A DNA stretch of 25,383 nucleotides from Nitrospinota bacterium (GTDB taxonomy: Bacteria > Nitrospinota > Nitrospinia > JACRGO01): positions 1 through 25,383 of the forward strand of contig JACRGO010000162.1 in assembly GCA_016212295.1 (NCBI GenBank), in the 5' to 3' direction. Shown one piece after another: positions 6,974 through 14,709 of this stretch (position 1 is the first letter of the stretch; every line of letters starts with the position of its first letter). Below the pieces are notes generated by a model that did not search any database, was not told the DNA's origin, and was given only the letters and a program-made list of their open reading frames with translations. The translations under genes were made by a program, and so were the position numbers.

Positions 6974-7657
6974 ATGTTAAATTATTGCATGTCCTTTGTA
7001 GATAAAGAACAACCAGTATGCGCGTACCATCCCAACAAGAAGGGGGAGCATACCTGCGGGAAGTGCGGAAAGAAAATTTGTTTTGAGTGCGTCAGCGTCT
7101 CTTATGGGAAATATGTGTGCGTGGATTGCGATCCTGATTTCCGGTCCGGTCCGCAAGAAACCGTTTCACTTCCTCCCAAAGGCAATGAGGCCCAGCTCAA
7201 GGCCCCGGGCAAGCTGGCCCTTCTTCTTCGAAATCCGAAATATGCCAAATGGATCATGGCCTTTTCCCTTATCCTGTTTTTGGGGACCGCTGTTTATATA
7301 TTTTTTCTGTTCAAGAATCCTCCTTATGGAAACCTTAGCCTTTACCGGGTGGCGTATTATCCGGTGAAAAGCGAGGGCAAGTCCATAGGACAAATCCTTG
7401 AGGCCAAGGGGCTTCGGCCTGAATGGAAGTTTCTCGAAAACCGGTTGACGCAGGACGGAGGTTTTTTTGTTTTTTTTCAAAACCCGGAAGCAACAGGCGT
7501 GAAACCTATATGGTTCGTTCTTAACGAGGTCCCGTTCCCCATCAACAAGGATGCGCGGGACCTTTGCAACAGCGAGCTTTCCGAAACCGCCGTTTTCCCG
7601 GAGAAGGGACTGGGGGAAGAAGATATAGTTAATTACATATACGGCGAAAAGCATTGA
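6974..7657 (+). CDS. B-box-type zinc-finger membrane protein of unknown function
   Basis: A 227-residue protein with an N-terminal zinc-binding module: C16, H19, C28, C31, C36, C39, C49, C52, spaced as in B-box/zinc-ribbon heads found on many bacterial membrane proteins. A single strong membrane helix follows (about 93-113, IMAFSLILFLGTAVYIFFLF), so the zinc module should face the cytoplasm and the C-terminal 110 residues the periplasm. The C-terminal part matches no family I recognise. A second ATG at 6989 (MSFVDKEQ) is an equally possible start; neither has a good ribosome site. It is divergent from cvpA and convergent with cobL. A role in recruiting or sensing a protein at the membrane is a guess. 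Confidence 0.75.
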   Translation: MLNYCMSFVDKEQPVCAYHPNKKGEHTCGKCGKKICFECVSVSYGKYVCVDCDPDFRSGPQETVSLPPKGNEAQLKAPGKLALLLRNPKYAKWIMAFSLILFLGTAVYIFFLFKNPPYGNLSLYRVAYYPVKSEGKSIGQILEAKGLRPEWKFLENRLTQDGGFFVFFQNPEATGVKPIWFVLNEVPFPINKDARDLCNSELSETAVFPEKGLGEEDIVNYIYGEKH

Positions 7658-7692
7658 TATACTATGGCGCGGTCCGCTAAGACCGAAAGATG

Positions 7693-8946
7693 TCACCGCT
7701 TCCTTCCCTCTTTTTTCCCGTAAACAATAAGCACCGGGTTCAGGCCCTCCAGCATCGTCATCCCCTGGATTCCCTTCGATCTCCCAATGTTGAGGGAAAG
7801 TATTTCAAATGTAAGGCCCATCCGCTTTAAGGTTTCCGTGGCGCGTTCAAGATTTTCCAGGGCAATGAGGTTAACGACGAACCTGCCCCCCCCCTTCAGC
7901 CGGGAAATTCCCTTCTTTAAAATTTCCTCCATTTTGCCGCCGGACCCGCCGACGAACAACACATCCGGGTCCTCCTCTATCGAATCGAAACATCCAGGCG
8001 CGGTCCCGGACACAGGAATGACGTGGGGCATGGAAAAACGCCGGATATTCTTCTTTATGATTTCCAAGTCCTCTACGTTTTTTTCGATGGAATAGACCCT
8101 CCCCCTTTCCGCGAAGGAAGCGGCCTCAATGGAAACGGAACCGGACCCTGCCCCGACGTCCCATACTATTGAATCGGGCCGGACCGACATCTTGGATAAC
8201 GCCACGGCGCGAACCTCCGATTTCGTAATCAACCCGCGTGAGGGCTTTCTTTGCGCGAAGTCCCGGTCCGGCGCCCCGAAGAATGGAAAAGGAGGCTTCC
8301 CCTCTTTTTTTCGTATGAGGACAACCACATTAAGCGGGGAGAACTCCATTCCCTTGATCTTTTTCAGCGGTCCCCGTGTTATCCTTTCCTTTTTACCCTC
8401 CAGATTCTCGCAAACGAAGCAGGTGAAGACGTCCCCAACGCTATCCAGAGCCAGGGAGGCGATCCTGGCCGGGGTGTTGGAAAGATCGGTCAGAATCCCG
8501 ATCTTTCCATGCTTTCGAAAGAGAGGGAGCAACCGGCGGATGTCGTCTGCGTGGACGCTGGCCAGCGCGGCGTCATCCCAATTCTCTCCGATTCTGGCAA
8601 AGGCCAATTGAATGGAGGACGGATAAGGGAAAAATTCCAGTTGGAACCCTGCAAGGTTTTTGACAAGGTATTTTCCAATCCCGAAAAAAAAGGGGTCTCC
8701 GGAGGCCAGGATCGCGACCTTCTTTTTCTTCCCTTCGCTTTTTATGACATCCAGGATGATGGAGAGGTCTTTTTTTATGGGGACCTTTCGCGCGGACGAT
8801 TCTGAAAAGCAGGCCAAATGCCGCTCGCCTCCGATGAGGACCCCGGCCCTGCCTATCTCCTGAAGGGCGCGGTTTGAGAGCAGTTCCTTTCCCCCGTCGC
8901 CCATGCCTATGACTGTCACTAATATTTTTTCTGATAATGGCTTCAT
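7693..8946 (-). CDS. cobL: Precorrin-6Y C5,15-methyltransferase (decarboxylating), CbiE-CbiT fusion
   Basis: CobL methylates C5 and C15 of the corrin precursor and removes the C12 acetate carboxylate during cobalamin synthesis in the cytoplasm. The 417-residue length is the usual one for the fused enzyme. The CbiE half (about 5-210) has the tetrapyrrole methylase features IGMGDGG near the N-terminus and ASGDPFFFGIG (about 80-90). The CbiT half (about 232-415) has a classic SAM motif, WDVGAGSGSVSIEAA. It starts with ATG. The other cobalamin gene here, cobS, lies 675 bp away in divergent orientation, separated by an antitoxin-like gene. No cobalamin riboswitch was recognised upstream. Confidence 0.93.
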   Translation of the reverse strand: MKPLSEKILVTVIGMGDGGKELLSNRALQEIGRAGVLIGGERHLACFSESSARKVPIKKDLSIILDVIKSEGKKKKVAILASGDPFFFGIGKYLVKNLAGFQLEFFPYPSSIQLAFARIGENWDDAALASVHADDIRRLLPLFRKHGKIGILTDLSNTPARIASLALDSVGDVFTCFVCENLEGKKERITRGPLKKIKGMEFSPLNVVVLIRKKEGKPPFPFFGAPDRDFAQRKPSRGLITKSEVRAVALSKMSVRPDSIVWDVGAGSGSVSIEAASFAERGRVYSIEKNVEDLEIIKKNIRRFSMPHVIPVSGTAPGCFDSIEEDPDVLFVGGSGGKMEEILKKGISRLKGGGRFVVNLIALENLERATETLKRMGLTFEILSLNIGRSKGIQGMTMLEGLNPVLIVYGKKEGRKR

Positions 8947-9087
8947 TATTCTTGGTGCATTGACACCAACGCCAAAGAATTGATAGATTAAGGTTAAATT
9001 TTACAAGAATCTTTATTAATGTTCATGCATGAAGCGCATACTTTATGTCATTAGAACATTATTATCCTGGCGGCAAACCAACGCCTT

Positions 9088-9225
9088 GTGAATAAAGGAC
9101 AATCAAGAGGAGTATCATATCAAGTGGTGGACTGGAACCGTTTCAGCCCTGGAGATTTCGAATATGACTTTGAGGCTGCCAAACTCAGCGATATTGTCCG
9201 AATTATAGCAGGATGGGAGATATGA
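9088..9225 (+). CDS. Small ORF translationally coupled to the ribbon-helix-helix gene
   Basis: An open frame of 45 codons from a GTG at 9088 (or 33 from GTG at 9124, which has AGAGGAG 12-18 bases upstream) ends VDWNRFSPGDFEYDFEAAKL plus an amphipathic DIVRIIAGWEI tail. Its TGA overlaps the downstream ATG as ATGA (9222-9225), the coupling typical of toxin-antitoxin or two-gene regulatory units. It is too short for most known toxins, and I recognise no family. It could be a real microprotein or the tail of a lost upstream gene. Confidence 0.35.
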   Translation: MNKGQSRGVSYQVVDWNRFSPGDFEYDFEAAKLSDIVRIIAGWEI

Positions 9226-9491
9226 AAACAAAATGGAAAGCCATGACAGGGGAAGAAATTGACCGCGCGGTGATTGCACAAGCGGAGGATAAAAACGCGT
9301 GGGAAAAGCCCGTGAAAGCGCACAGGGCAAAGTTGACTTCCGTATCGCTTCCAGCGACACTGGCCGCAAAAGCCGCCTTTTTTGCCAGATTGCACCGCGA
9401 GACAAAATTGGAAAACTGGCTTAACCGTATCATACAGGAAAGACTGGACATTGAAGAAGCGGCTTTCGCGGATTTTAAAAGAAACTTGTAA
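9222..9491 (+). CDS. Ribbon-helix-helix (CopG/BrnA-like) antitoxin-type DNA-binding protein
   Basis: The 89-residue product (92 if the in-frame ATG at 9213 is used) ends in a probable ribbon-helix-helix: a beta strand with alternating polar residues (KLTSVSLP), helix ATLAAKAAFFARLHRE and helix KLENWLNRIIQERL. The N-terminal KWKAMTGEEIDRAV resembles the start of BrnA-type antitoxins. Such proteins dimerise, bind their own operator and neutralise a toxin. The ATG at 9222 overlaps the stop of the small upstream ORF (ATGA), so I prefer this start. No recognisable BrnT, RelE or PIN toxin flanks it, and a 14-bp perfect palindrome follows the gene. It is either an orphan antitoxin or half of an unrecognised pair. 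Confidence 0.6.
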   Translation: MKTKWKAMTGEEIDRAVIAQAEDKNAWEKPVKAHRAKLTSVSLPATLAAKAAFFARLHRETKLENWLNRIIQERLDIEEAAFADFKRNL

Positions 9492-9513
9492 CAGCATAAT
9501 AGCGCGACATGGC

Positions 9514-9558
9514 TTAATACTACTCCGGCAATTATCGGGAATGTCGGAGTAGTATTAA
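9514..9558. repeat. Perfect 14-bp inverted repeat
   Basis: TTAATACTACTCCG (9514-9527) and CGGAGTAGTATTAA (9545-9558) are exact reverse complements around a 17-nt loop. No T-run follows on either strand, so it is not an ordinary intrinsic terminator. It could be an operator, an RNA structure or the end of a mobile repeat. Confidence 0.7.
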
Positions 9559-9563
9559 AAAAC

Positions 9564-9610
9564 TTGCGCGGAAAACGTAAATTTCCGAACGTAATAATAT
9601 AAACTCCCGC
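9564..9610 (+). repeat. 47-bp dispersed repeat, copy A
   Basis: This segment matches the reverse complement of 20694-20740 at 41 of 47 positions without gaps. It starts TTGCGCGG, contains an AACGTAATAATATAA core with a -10-like TATAAA, and ends CCGC just before the cobS start. In copy A the frame that is open in copy B is interrupted by a stop. Confidence 0.75.
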
Positions 9611-9620
9611 CAAGACAAAA

Positions 9621-10340
9621 TTGTCTCATTTCTTTTCAGCCCTGGCCTTCCTGACTATAATCCCTGTCCCCAAAACCGCTGCTTGGGATGACGGCCGAAT
9701 GGCGCTTTATTTTCCCGTGGTTGGACTCCTGGTAGGCTGTTTGTTATGCGGATTTGATTTTCTGTGCGGGCGCTTCGCCGGGAGTGAAATGCTGGCGATC
9801 CTTGACGTCCTTTTTCTTGCCTTTATTTCCGGGGGACTGCACCTTGACGGCCTTGCTGACGCCGCTGACGGCCTTCTTGCGCACAGACCGAGGGAAAAGA
9901 CCCTTGAAATAATGCGGGACCAGAGAATCGGCGCAATGGGCGCCTTGGCCCTCATCTTTTGCGTTTTAATGAAATACGCGGCGATAAGGGAATTGGTGGA
10001 AGGCAATCGCTGGATCTGGCTCCTGGCCGCGCCGGCCTTTGCCAGGACAGCCCAGGTGGCCGGGCTGGCGCTCACGGATTATGCCAGGAAAGACGGGGGA
10101 ATCGGGGAAAACCTTTTTCAAAGGAAAAAATTCCGCCTGCTTCTCTTCTCACCGGCAGCGGCCGTGATTCCTTTCTTTATAGGTACTGAAGCCGGCATGC
10201 AAGCCCTCCTGCTTTTCCTTATTGTAACCGCCGCCTTTTTTTCTTTTTGCGGAAAAAGAATAGGCGGCATGACCGGCGATACTATAGGGGCCTTGAGCGA
10301 AATCGTGGAAACATGCGTTTTGGTCCTGGGAGGACTATAG
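9621..10340 (+). CDS. cobS: Adenosylcobinamide-GDP ribazoletransferase
   Basis: CobS (also CobV) is the membrane-bound enzyme joining adenosylcobinamide-GDP to alpha-ribazole (or its phosphate) in the last part of cobalamin synthesis. The 239-residue product matches the family in length and opens with the characteristic FSALAFLTIIPVP. The signature GGLHLDGLADAADG (res 71-84) carries the metal-binding acidic residues; MRDQRIGAMGALAL (98-111) and GGMTGDTIGALSEI near the C-terminus are also typical. Several hydrophobic helices indicate an inner-membrane location. The start is a TTG immediately after an in-frame stop, without a ribosome site, and a 47-bp dispersed repeat sits just upstream. No cobU, cobT or cobC accompanies it. 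Confidence 0.92.
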   Translation: MSHFFSALAFLTIIPVPKTAAWDDGRMALYFPVVGLLVGCLLCGFDFLCGRFAGSEMLAILDVLFLAFISGGLHLDGLADAADGLLAHRPREKTLEIMRDQRIGAMGALALIFCVLMKYAAIRELVEGNRWIWLLAAPAFARTAQVAGLALTDYARKDGGIGENLFQRKKFRLLLFSPAAAVIPFFIGTEAGMQALLLFLIVTAAFFSFCGKRIGGMTGDTIGALSEIVETCVLVLGGL

Positions 10341-10433
10341 TTGAAAAAAAAGGCGGCGTGCTTTATCATCTAACGTTTGAATACATAGAAATTCATTTTG
10401 ATTGCGGCCATGCCGCGACATGGAGATTATGTA

Positions 10434-11075
10434 ATGAAAATTCTTATATCGGAAGACAATCCTGATACCAGCATCCTGCTGAAAACCAATTTGTCAAAAT
10501 GGGGATATGAGGTCCTGACCACCGAGAACGGTGAAGAGGCGTGGAAAATCATGGAAGGGGAAGATCCCCCGCCGCTTGTTATCCTGGATTGGATGATGCC
10601 GCGAATGGACGGGCTTCAGGTCTGCCGGAATATACGTCGGCATCAAGCAAAAAGACCCGTCTATGTCATGCTTCTCACCGCCAAGGACAGCCAGGAGGAC
10701 ATTATTGAAGGCCTTCAAGCCGGCGCGGACGATTTTTTAACCAAGCCCTTCAATCTTGATGAGCTGAAGGCGCGAATCGAGGTCGGGGAGCGCGTAACAA
10801 AGTATCAATTGGAATTGGCGAACCGTGTGAATGAGCTCCAGGACGCGCTCCTGGAGATCAAAAAACTTCAGGGATTTCTTTCCGTATGCGCGTATTGCAA
10901 GAAGATCCACGCGGACAAAAAACGGTGGGAACCTATTGAGGTCTTCATAAGCAGGCATTTGAAAGACACCAAATTCAGCCACACTATCTGCCCCCCTTGC
11001 TATGAAAAAAACGTGGAGCCGGAATTGAAAAAACTCAGGGAAGAGCAGGAAGAGGAGAACAGGAAGAAAAATTAA
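10434..11075 (+). CDS. Response regulator with a Cys-rich C-terminal tail domain
   Basis: A 213-residue protein with an N-terminal receiver domain: acidic pair E7/D8, phospho-acceptor D52 in VILDWMMPRMDG, T82 and K104 in TKPF. A coiled-coil-like helix (about 118-147) links it to a small domain with C152-x2-C155 (VCAYCKKIH), W165, then FSHTICPPC with H183, C186, C189. This C..C - FSHxxCPxC tail is found on many receiver proteins in Desulfobacterota and Nitrospirota; it probably binds a metal, and its function is not settled. The ATG at 10434 has GGAG eight bases upstream and removes a 12-codon upstream extension. No histidine kinase is adjacent. surE follows after 60 bp. Confidence 0.9.
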   Translation: MKILISEDNPDTSILLKTNLSKWGYEVLTTENGEEAWKIMEGEDPPPLVILDWMMPRMDGLQVCRNIRRHQAKRPVYVMLLTAKDSQEDIIEGLQAGADDFLTKPFNLDELKARIEVGERVTKYQLELANRVNELQDALLEIKKLQGFLSVCAYCKKIHADKKRWEPIEVFISRHLKDTKFSHTICPPCYEKNVEPELKKLREEQEEENRKKN

Positions 11076-11096
11076 ACCGGAGTTCAGCGCCATTTC

Positions 11097-11124
11097 TTGC
11101 CCGATATCAGCATTCACTTACAAT
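11097..11124 (+). promoter_or_regulatory. Candidate surE promoter giving a near-leaderless transcript
   Basis: TTGCCC (11097-11102), 16-bp spacer, TACAAT (11119-11124). The surE ATG at 11136 lies 11 nt past the -10 box and lacks a Shine-Dalgarno sequence. Confidence 0.3.
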
Positions 11125-11135
11125 AAAAAAAATCC

Positions 11136-11891
11136 ATGATACTCTTGACGAACGATGACGGCATCCGGGCCCCGGGATTGCGCGCGCTGTATGAATCCAT
11201 AAAGGAAGTGGACGAGGTTTGCGTCGTTGCGCCGGAAACCGAGATGAGCGCCGTGGGACACGCCATTACCCTTTCCGATCCCTTGAGGGTGAAGGAAATC
11301 ATGAAAAACGGGGGCTTCTTCGGTTATGCGGTCAGCGGGACGCCTGCGGACTGCGTAAAGATCGCCCTCAAAGCGATTTTGAGAAAAAAGCCCGATATGG
11401 TCCTGTCCGGGATCAACCAGGGGGCGAACGTGGGAACGAACGTTATTTACTCCGGCACCGTCTCAGCCGCCACAGAGGGGACCATTTTAGGTATCCCATC
11501 CATAGCCATTTCCTTGGACAGCTTTGTGGACACGGATTTTTCAGCGGCCGCCGCCTTCGCCAAGAGGCTGGTTTCCCAGATAAGAAAAAGGGCGTTCCCG
11601 AAAGGCACGCTTTTAAACGTGAACGTCCCCAGTGTGCCTGCTGACCAAATCCAGGGCGTTGAGATTGTCCCGCAGGGAAAATCCAGGGTGGTGGAGACAT
11701 TTGATAAAAGGGTGGACCCCCGGCAGCACACGTATTACTGGCAGGCCGGCGAGATGGTGATAATGGAGGAGGACGAGGGCACGGACTGCTGGGCCTTGCG
11801 CCACAAAAAAATCTCCATCACGCCGATTCATTTTGATTTAACTGATTACGGCAACATGGATTTGATCAGAGGCTGGGAAATTGGGGCTTGA
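11136..11891 (+). CDS. surE: 5'/3'-nucleotidase SurE
   Basis: SurE is a metal-dependent phosphatase of nucleoside monophosphates in the cytoplasm, important in stationary-phase survival. The 251-residue length is typical. The metal site is visible: LTNDDG with D7 and D8, S38 in PETEMSAVGHAIT, and N94 in SGINQGANVG. The SGTPADCVKIAL stretch (67-78) is also diagnostic. The start is ATG directly preceding ILLTNDDG, as in most homologues, without a ribosome site. It follows a response regulator and is separated from the amidase gene by a 190-bp palindromic element. In many bacteria surE neighbours pcm and nlpD, which are not seen here. Confidence 0.95.
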   Translation: MILLTNDDGIRAPGLRALYESIKEVDEVCVVAPETEMSAVGHAITLSDPLRVKEIMKNGGFFGYAVSGTPADCVKIALKAILRKKPDMVLSGINQGANVGTNVIYSGTVSAATEGTILGIPSIAISLDSFVDTDFSAAAAFAKRLVSQIRKRAFPKGTLLNVNVPSVPADQIQGVEIVPQGKSRVVETFDKRVDPRQHTYYWQAGEMVIMEEDEGTDCWALRHKKISITPIHFDLTDYGNMDLIRGWEIGA

Positions 11892-11910
11892 TTAGAAACT
11901 AAGAAGCCCA

Positions 11911-12100
11911 TTGACACACCCCGGCCTTCGGCCACCCCTCTCAAGAGGGGAATTTTTAAGAGGAGAAATTCTTCAGTCGCCGCTGGCATGATTTCCAGCG
12001 GCTTGCCGCGATTCCTTATTTTTAAATCTCCTCTTGACAGAGCCCCGCCATCCATAAATTCCCCTCTTGAGAGGGGTGGCCGAAGGCCGGGGTGTGTCAA
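11911..12100. repeat. 190-bp nested palindromic, MITE-like element
   Basis: Perfect 45-bp terminal inverted repeats (11911-11955 and 12056-12100) start TTGACACACCCC and each contains its own hairpins (GGCCTTCGGCC, CCCCTCTCAAGAGGGG). Inside them lie 9-bp arms AAGAGGAGA (11958-11966) and TCTCCTCTT (12027-12035), and at the centre GCCGCTGG (11979-11986) with CCAGCGGC (11995-12002). No target-site duplication or transposase is seen. Together with 12101-12206, which shows nothing else, it fills the spacer between surE and the amidase gene. Confidence 0.85.
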
Positions 12101-12206
12101 GGATTTTGACGGATGTCAGCAAGATAGCCTGACGGGCATGATTTTTTCACGACAGTTTTTTACTCGCCTATTCCGGGAATTCATGGCGCTCATTTTATTT
12201 CTTGCA

Positions 12207-13982
12207 ATGAAAAAAAAGTTGTACTCTAAACTTGTCCTGTTTCTCCTTGTGTTTCTCTTCCTTTTTTTGAATGGCAAGGGCGAGGGGGCCAAGGAGCCGG
12301 GTCCAGAGGAGCTTTATAAGGATGCCCGCCAGGCATTTTACTCCCATAAGGATTCCGGAAATCCCTCCAAGGACCGGCGGGCATGGGTTGAAATAGCCGC
12401 GCTGTTCAAAAAGGTATACGAACGTTTTCCAAAATCCCATCGCTCCGATGACGCCCTCTACACCCTGGCCAGAATCCACGGCGATCTTTTCACGAAATAT
12501 AAAAATGAAAAGGACGTGGACGAGGCCCTGTCCTGTTTCACGAAACTCACCACTGAATACCCTTCCAGCCGGCTGGCGGACGATGCCCAGCTTCAAATAG
12601 CGGAAATTTTTCTGAATGAAAAAAAGGACGGCAAAAGGGCGTTGGCAGCCTACGAAAAGATACTTGAACTCTTTCCGGAAGGAGACAAGCTGAACGAGGC
12701 GAACAAGATGATCGCCTTGCTTAAAAAGGACGTCCCCAAGGAAGCCAATGGGGAAAAGAACCTGGTACGGGTCAACGCCATACGGCATTGGTCCAACCCA
12801 ACATACACGCGGGTGGTGATAGATCTGGCCTCGGCCCTGGAGTTCAAGGAAAAAAAATTGAGCGGCCAGGACAAGATCTATATCGATTTATATAACGCGG
12901 TCCTCCCGGAGGAAATAATCAAAAATGTTATCTCCGTGCAGGACGGTCTTCTGAAGGAGATCAGGGCGAGCCAGTATAAACCCGGCGTGGCCAGGGTAGA
13001 GTTCGATGCAAAGAACTTCCGGGACTTCGAGGTCTTTTCCTATGAAGACCCTTTCCGCGTGGTCGTGGACATCCGCGGGCACGCCAAACCCCAAAATGCC
13101 GCCCCGGAAAAAGTCACGGCTTCCGCTCCGCTCCCCCTTGAAAAAACCGCTGCCTCATCTCCGCTTACCCCTGAAAAAACCGTTGCCTTAGCCCCGCTTC
13201 CAACCGAAAAAGCCGCACCCGAGGCGCACACGGCGCCCCCTCCCGAACATTCAATTGAAACAAAACTGTCCCAGCCCAACCCCCTGGACGTCAAGCGGAT
13301 CGTCCTCGACCCGGGCCATGGGGGAAAGGACCTTGGGGCCACGGGATATCATGGAATCCAGGAAAAGGAGATCGTCCTGGACATAGTAATGCGCCTGAAA
13401 AAAATCCTGCTTGAAAAACTCTCATGCAAGGTAGTGACGACCAGGGACACGGACGTGTATATCCCCCTGGAAGAGAGGACCGCCATCGCCAATACCTCCA
13501 ACGGCGACATTTTTATTTCAGTCCACGGAAACTCCGCTCCGAGAAAGGAAGCGTATGGAATTGAGACTTTTTTCCTGAGCAACGCCTTGAGCGAAAGGGC
13601 CATGCAAACCGCGTTACGGGAAAATATGGTGGCCACCAAGGAAATGAGCGACGACCTGCGTTTCATCCTCTCCGATATGCTTGCAAACAACAACATGAAG
13701 GAATCCAGCGAGTTGGCGGGCATGATCCAGAAATACATGGTCCAGGGGCTGCAAAAAAACTATACTAAAATCAAGGACCTGGGGGCGAAGGGCGGGCCTT
13801 TTTACGTCCTGCACGGCGCCAACATGCCGAGCGTCCTGGTGGAGGTCGCCTTTTTAAGCAATCCCATGGAGGCCCAAAGGATATTGGACCCGGAATACAG
13901 GGACAGGATCGCCCTGGCCTTGTATAGCGGAATAAAACAGTACATACAGGAATTCAAATTCGCCTTTAAATCCGGGGAATAA
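12207..13982 (+). CDS. N-acetylmuramoyl-L-alanine amidase: TPR, AMIN and amidase_3 domains
   Basis: The enzyme cleaves the bond between MurNAc and the stem peptide in periplasmic peptidoglycan, usually to split septa. With the start at 12207 it is 591 residues and begins with a signal peptide (MKKKLYSK, then LVLFLLVFLFLFL). A TPR-like region follows (about 35-175; FPKSHRSDDALYTLARI, YPSSRLADDAQLQIAEI), then an AMIN domain (about 187-290), a Pro/Ala/Glu linker with four degenerate EK-xx-A-x-x-PL units (about 298-340), and amidase_3 (364-580). Zinc ligands are H371 (LDPGHGG), E386 (QEK) and H440 (SVHGNS); the catalytic Glu is E546 (LVEVAFLSN). Upstream in-frame starts reach into the palindromic element and spoil the signal peptide, so I reject them. 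A HIT gene follows after 8 bp. Confidence 0.92.
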   Translation: MKKKLYSKLVLFLLVFLFLFLNGKGEGAKEPGPEELYKDARQAFYSHKDSGNPSKDRRAWVEIAALFKKVYERFPKSHRSDDALYTLARIHGDLFTKYKNEKDVDEALSCFTKLTTEYPSSRLADDAQLQIAEIFLNEKKDGKRALAAYEKILELFPEGDKLNEANKMIALLKKDVPKEANGEKNLVRVNAIRHWSNPTYTRVVIDLASALEFKEKKLSGQDKIYIDLYNAVLPEEIIKNVISVQDGLLKEIRASQYKPGVARVEFDAKNFRDFEVFSYEDPFRVVVDIRGHAKPQNAAPEKVTASAPLPLEKTAASSPLTPEKTVALAPLPTEKAAPEAHTAPPPEHSIETKLSQPNPLDVKRIVLDPGHGGKDLGATGYHGIQEKEIVLDIVMRLKKILLEKLSCKVVTTRDTDVYIPLEERTAIANTSNGDIFISVHGNSAPRKEAYGIETFFLSNALSERAMQTALRENMVATKEMSDDLRFILSDMLANNNMKESSELAGMIQKYMVQGLQKNYTKIKDLGAKGGPFYVLHGANMPSVLVEVAFLSNPMEAQRILDPEYRDRIALALYSGIKQYIQEFKFAFKSGE

Positions 13983-13990
13983 AATATCTT

Positions 13991-14533
13991 ATGAAAAATC
14001 TATGGGCTCCGTGGAGGATGGAATACATCAATTCAAAAAAAAGGGTGGGGTGCGTGTTTTGCGTGAGGGACCTTGGCGGGGAGGACGAGGAAAGGCGCGT
14101 GGTTTACAGGGCCGGACATTCCTTTGCGATCATGAATATTTACCCATACAATAACGGCCACCTCATGGCCGCGCCTTATGAACACGCGCCGTGCCTGACC
14201 AGGCTCACGGACGAAATCCTGCTGGACTTATTCAAGACAACCCGCCTGTGCGTAGAGGTTTTGAGGAAGGTTTACAATCCGGAAGGCTTCAATACCGGCG
14301 TCAATATCGGCGCCGCGGCCGGGGCAGGATTTGAGGAACACCTCCATGTCCACGTTGTGCCGCGCTGGAGAGGGGACTGCAATTTCATGCCGGTGCTGGC
14401 GGACACCAGGGTGCTTCCTGAGCACTTGGACGTAACTTATAAAAAAATAAAAGCGGCCTTTGAGGAAACCGGGCGAGAAGAGCAGCGTCAAAAACACTTT
14501 GCTCACCGGAAACCGGATTCCCCGGCGAGATAG
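13991..14533 (+). CDS. HIT family nucleotide hydrolase/phosphorylase (Ap4A-type)
   Basis: HIT proteins act on AMP-linked substrates such as diadenosine polyphosphates. The 180-residue protein starts NLWAPWRMEYI, the standard opening of the Ap4A phosphorylase-like branch, followed by a Cys pair (C21, C24) that can bind zinc. The NNGHLMAAPYEH stretch (54-65) and the catalytic triad H117-x-H119-x-H121 (EEHLHVHVVPRW) are intact. It starts with ATG 8 bp after the amidase stop, so the two are probably cotranscribed. The last 20 residues are charged and non-conserved. Confidence 0.9.
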   Translation: MKNLWAPWRMEYINSKKRVGCVFCVRDLGGEDEERRVVYRAGHSFAIMNIYPYNNGHLMAAPYEHAPCLTRLTDEILLDLFKTTRLCVEVLRKVYNPEGFNTGVNIGAAAGAGFEEHLHVHVVPRWRGDCNFMPVLADTRVLPEHLDVTYKKIKAAFEETGREEQRQKHFAHRKPDSPAR

Positions 14534-14649
14534 TGAAGATGGTTGCTACTTCCTTTCAATGTGGTTCCCGTCGTTAAATTCCATTCAAAATCCACTACTG
14601 TCCCTTTAAAATTGCCCTGACGTTATTCCTGCTTTTATCTTGCCCTTAA

Positions 14650-14679
14650 TTGCATTTTTTTACCATTGTCTGGTATTGT
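14650..14679 (+). promoter_or_regulatory. Candidate promoter of the bacteriohemerythrin gene
   Basis: TTGCAT (14650-14655), 18-bp spacer, TATTGT (14674-14679), followed by GAGGAG (14694-14699) ten bases before the ATG. Confidence 0.35.
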
Positions 14680-14709
14680 ATTGACTATTTTTTGAGGAGA
14701 ATAAAATTC

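Noticed and set aside
8129-8805. Long open frames antisense to cobL
   Set aside because: They are shadows of the conserved CbiE/CbiT reading frame.
8947-9087. Cobalamin riboswitch upstream of cobL
   Set aside because: Only a small palindrome (TTGGTG-N6-CACCAA, 8952-8969) is present; no conserved B12-box was found.
9514-9558. Intrinsic terminator after the ribbon-helix-helix gene
   Set aside because: The stem is perfect but no T-run follows on either strand.
11988-12206. 73-residue N-terminal extension of the amidase
   Set aside because: It is translated from the palindromic element and would bury the signal peptide.
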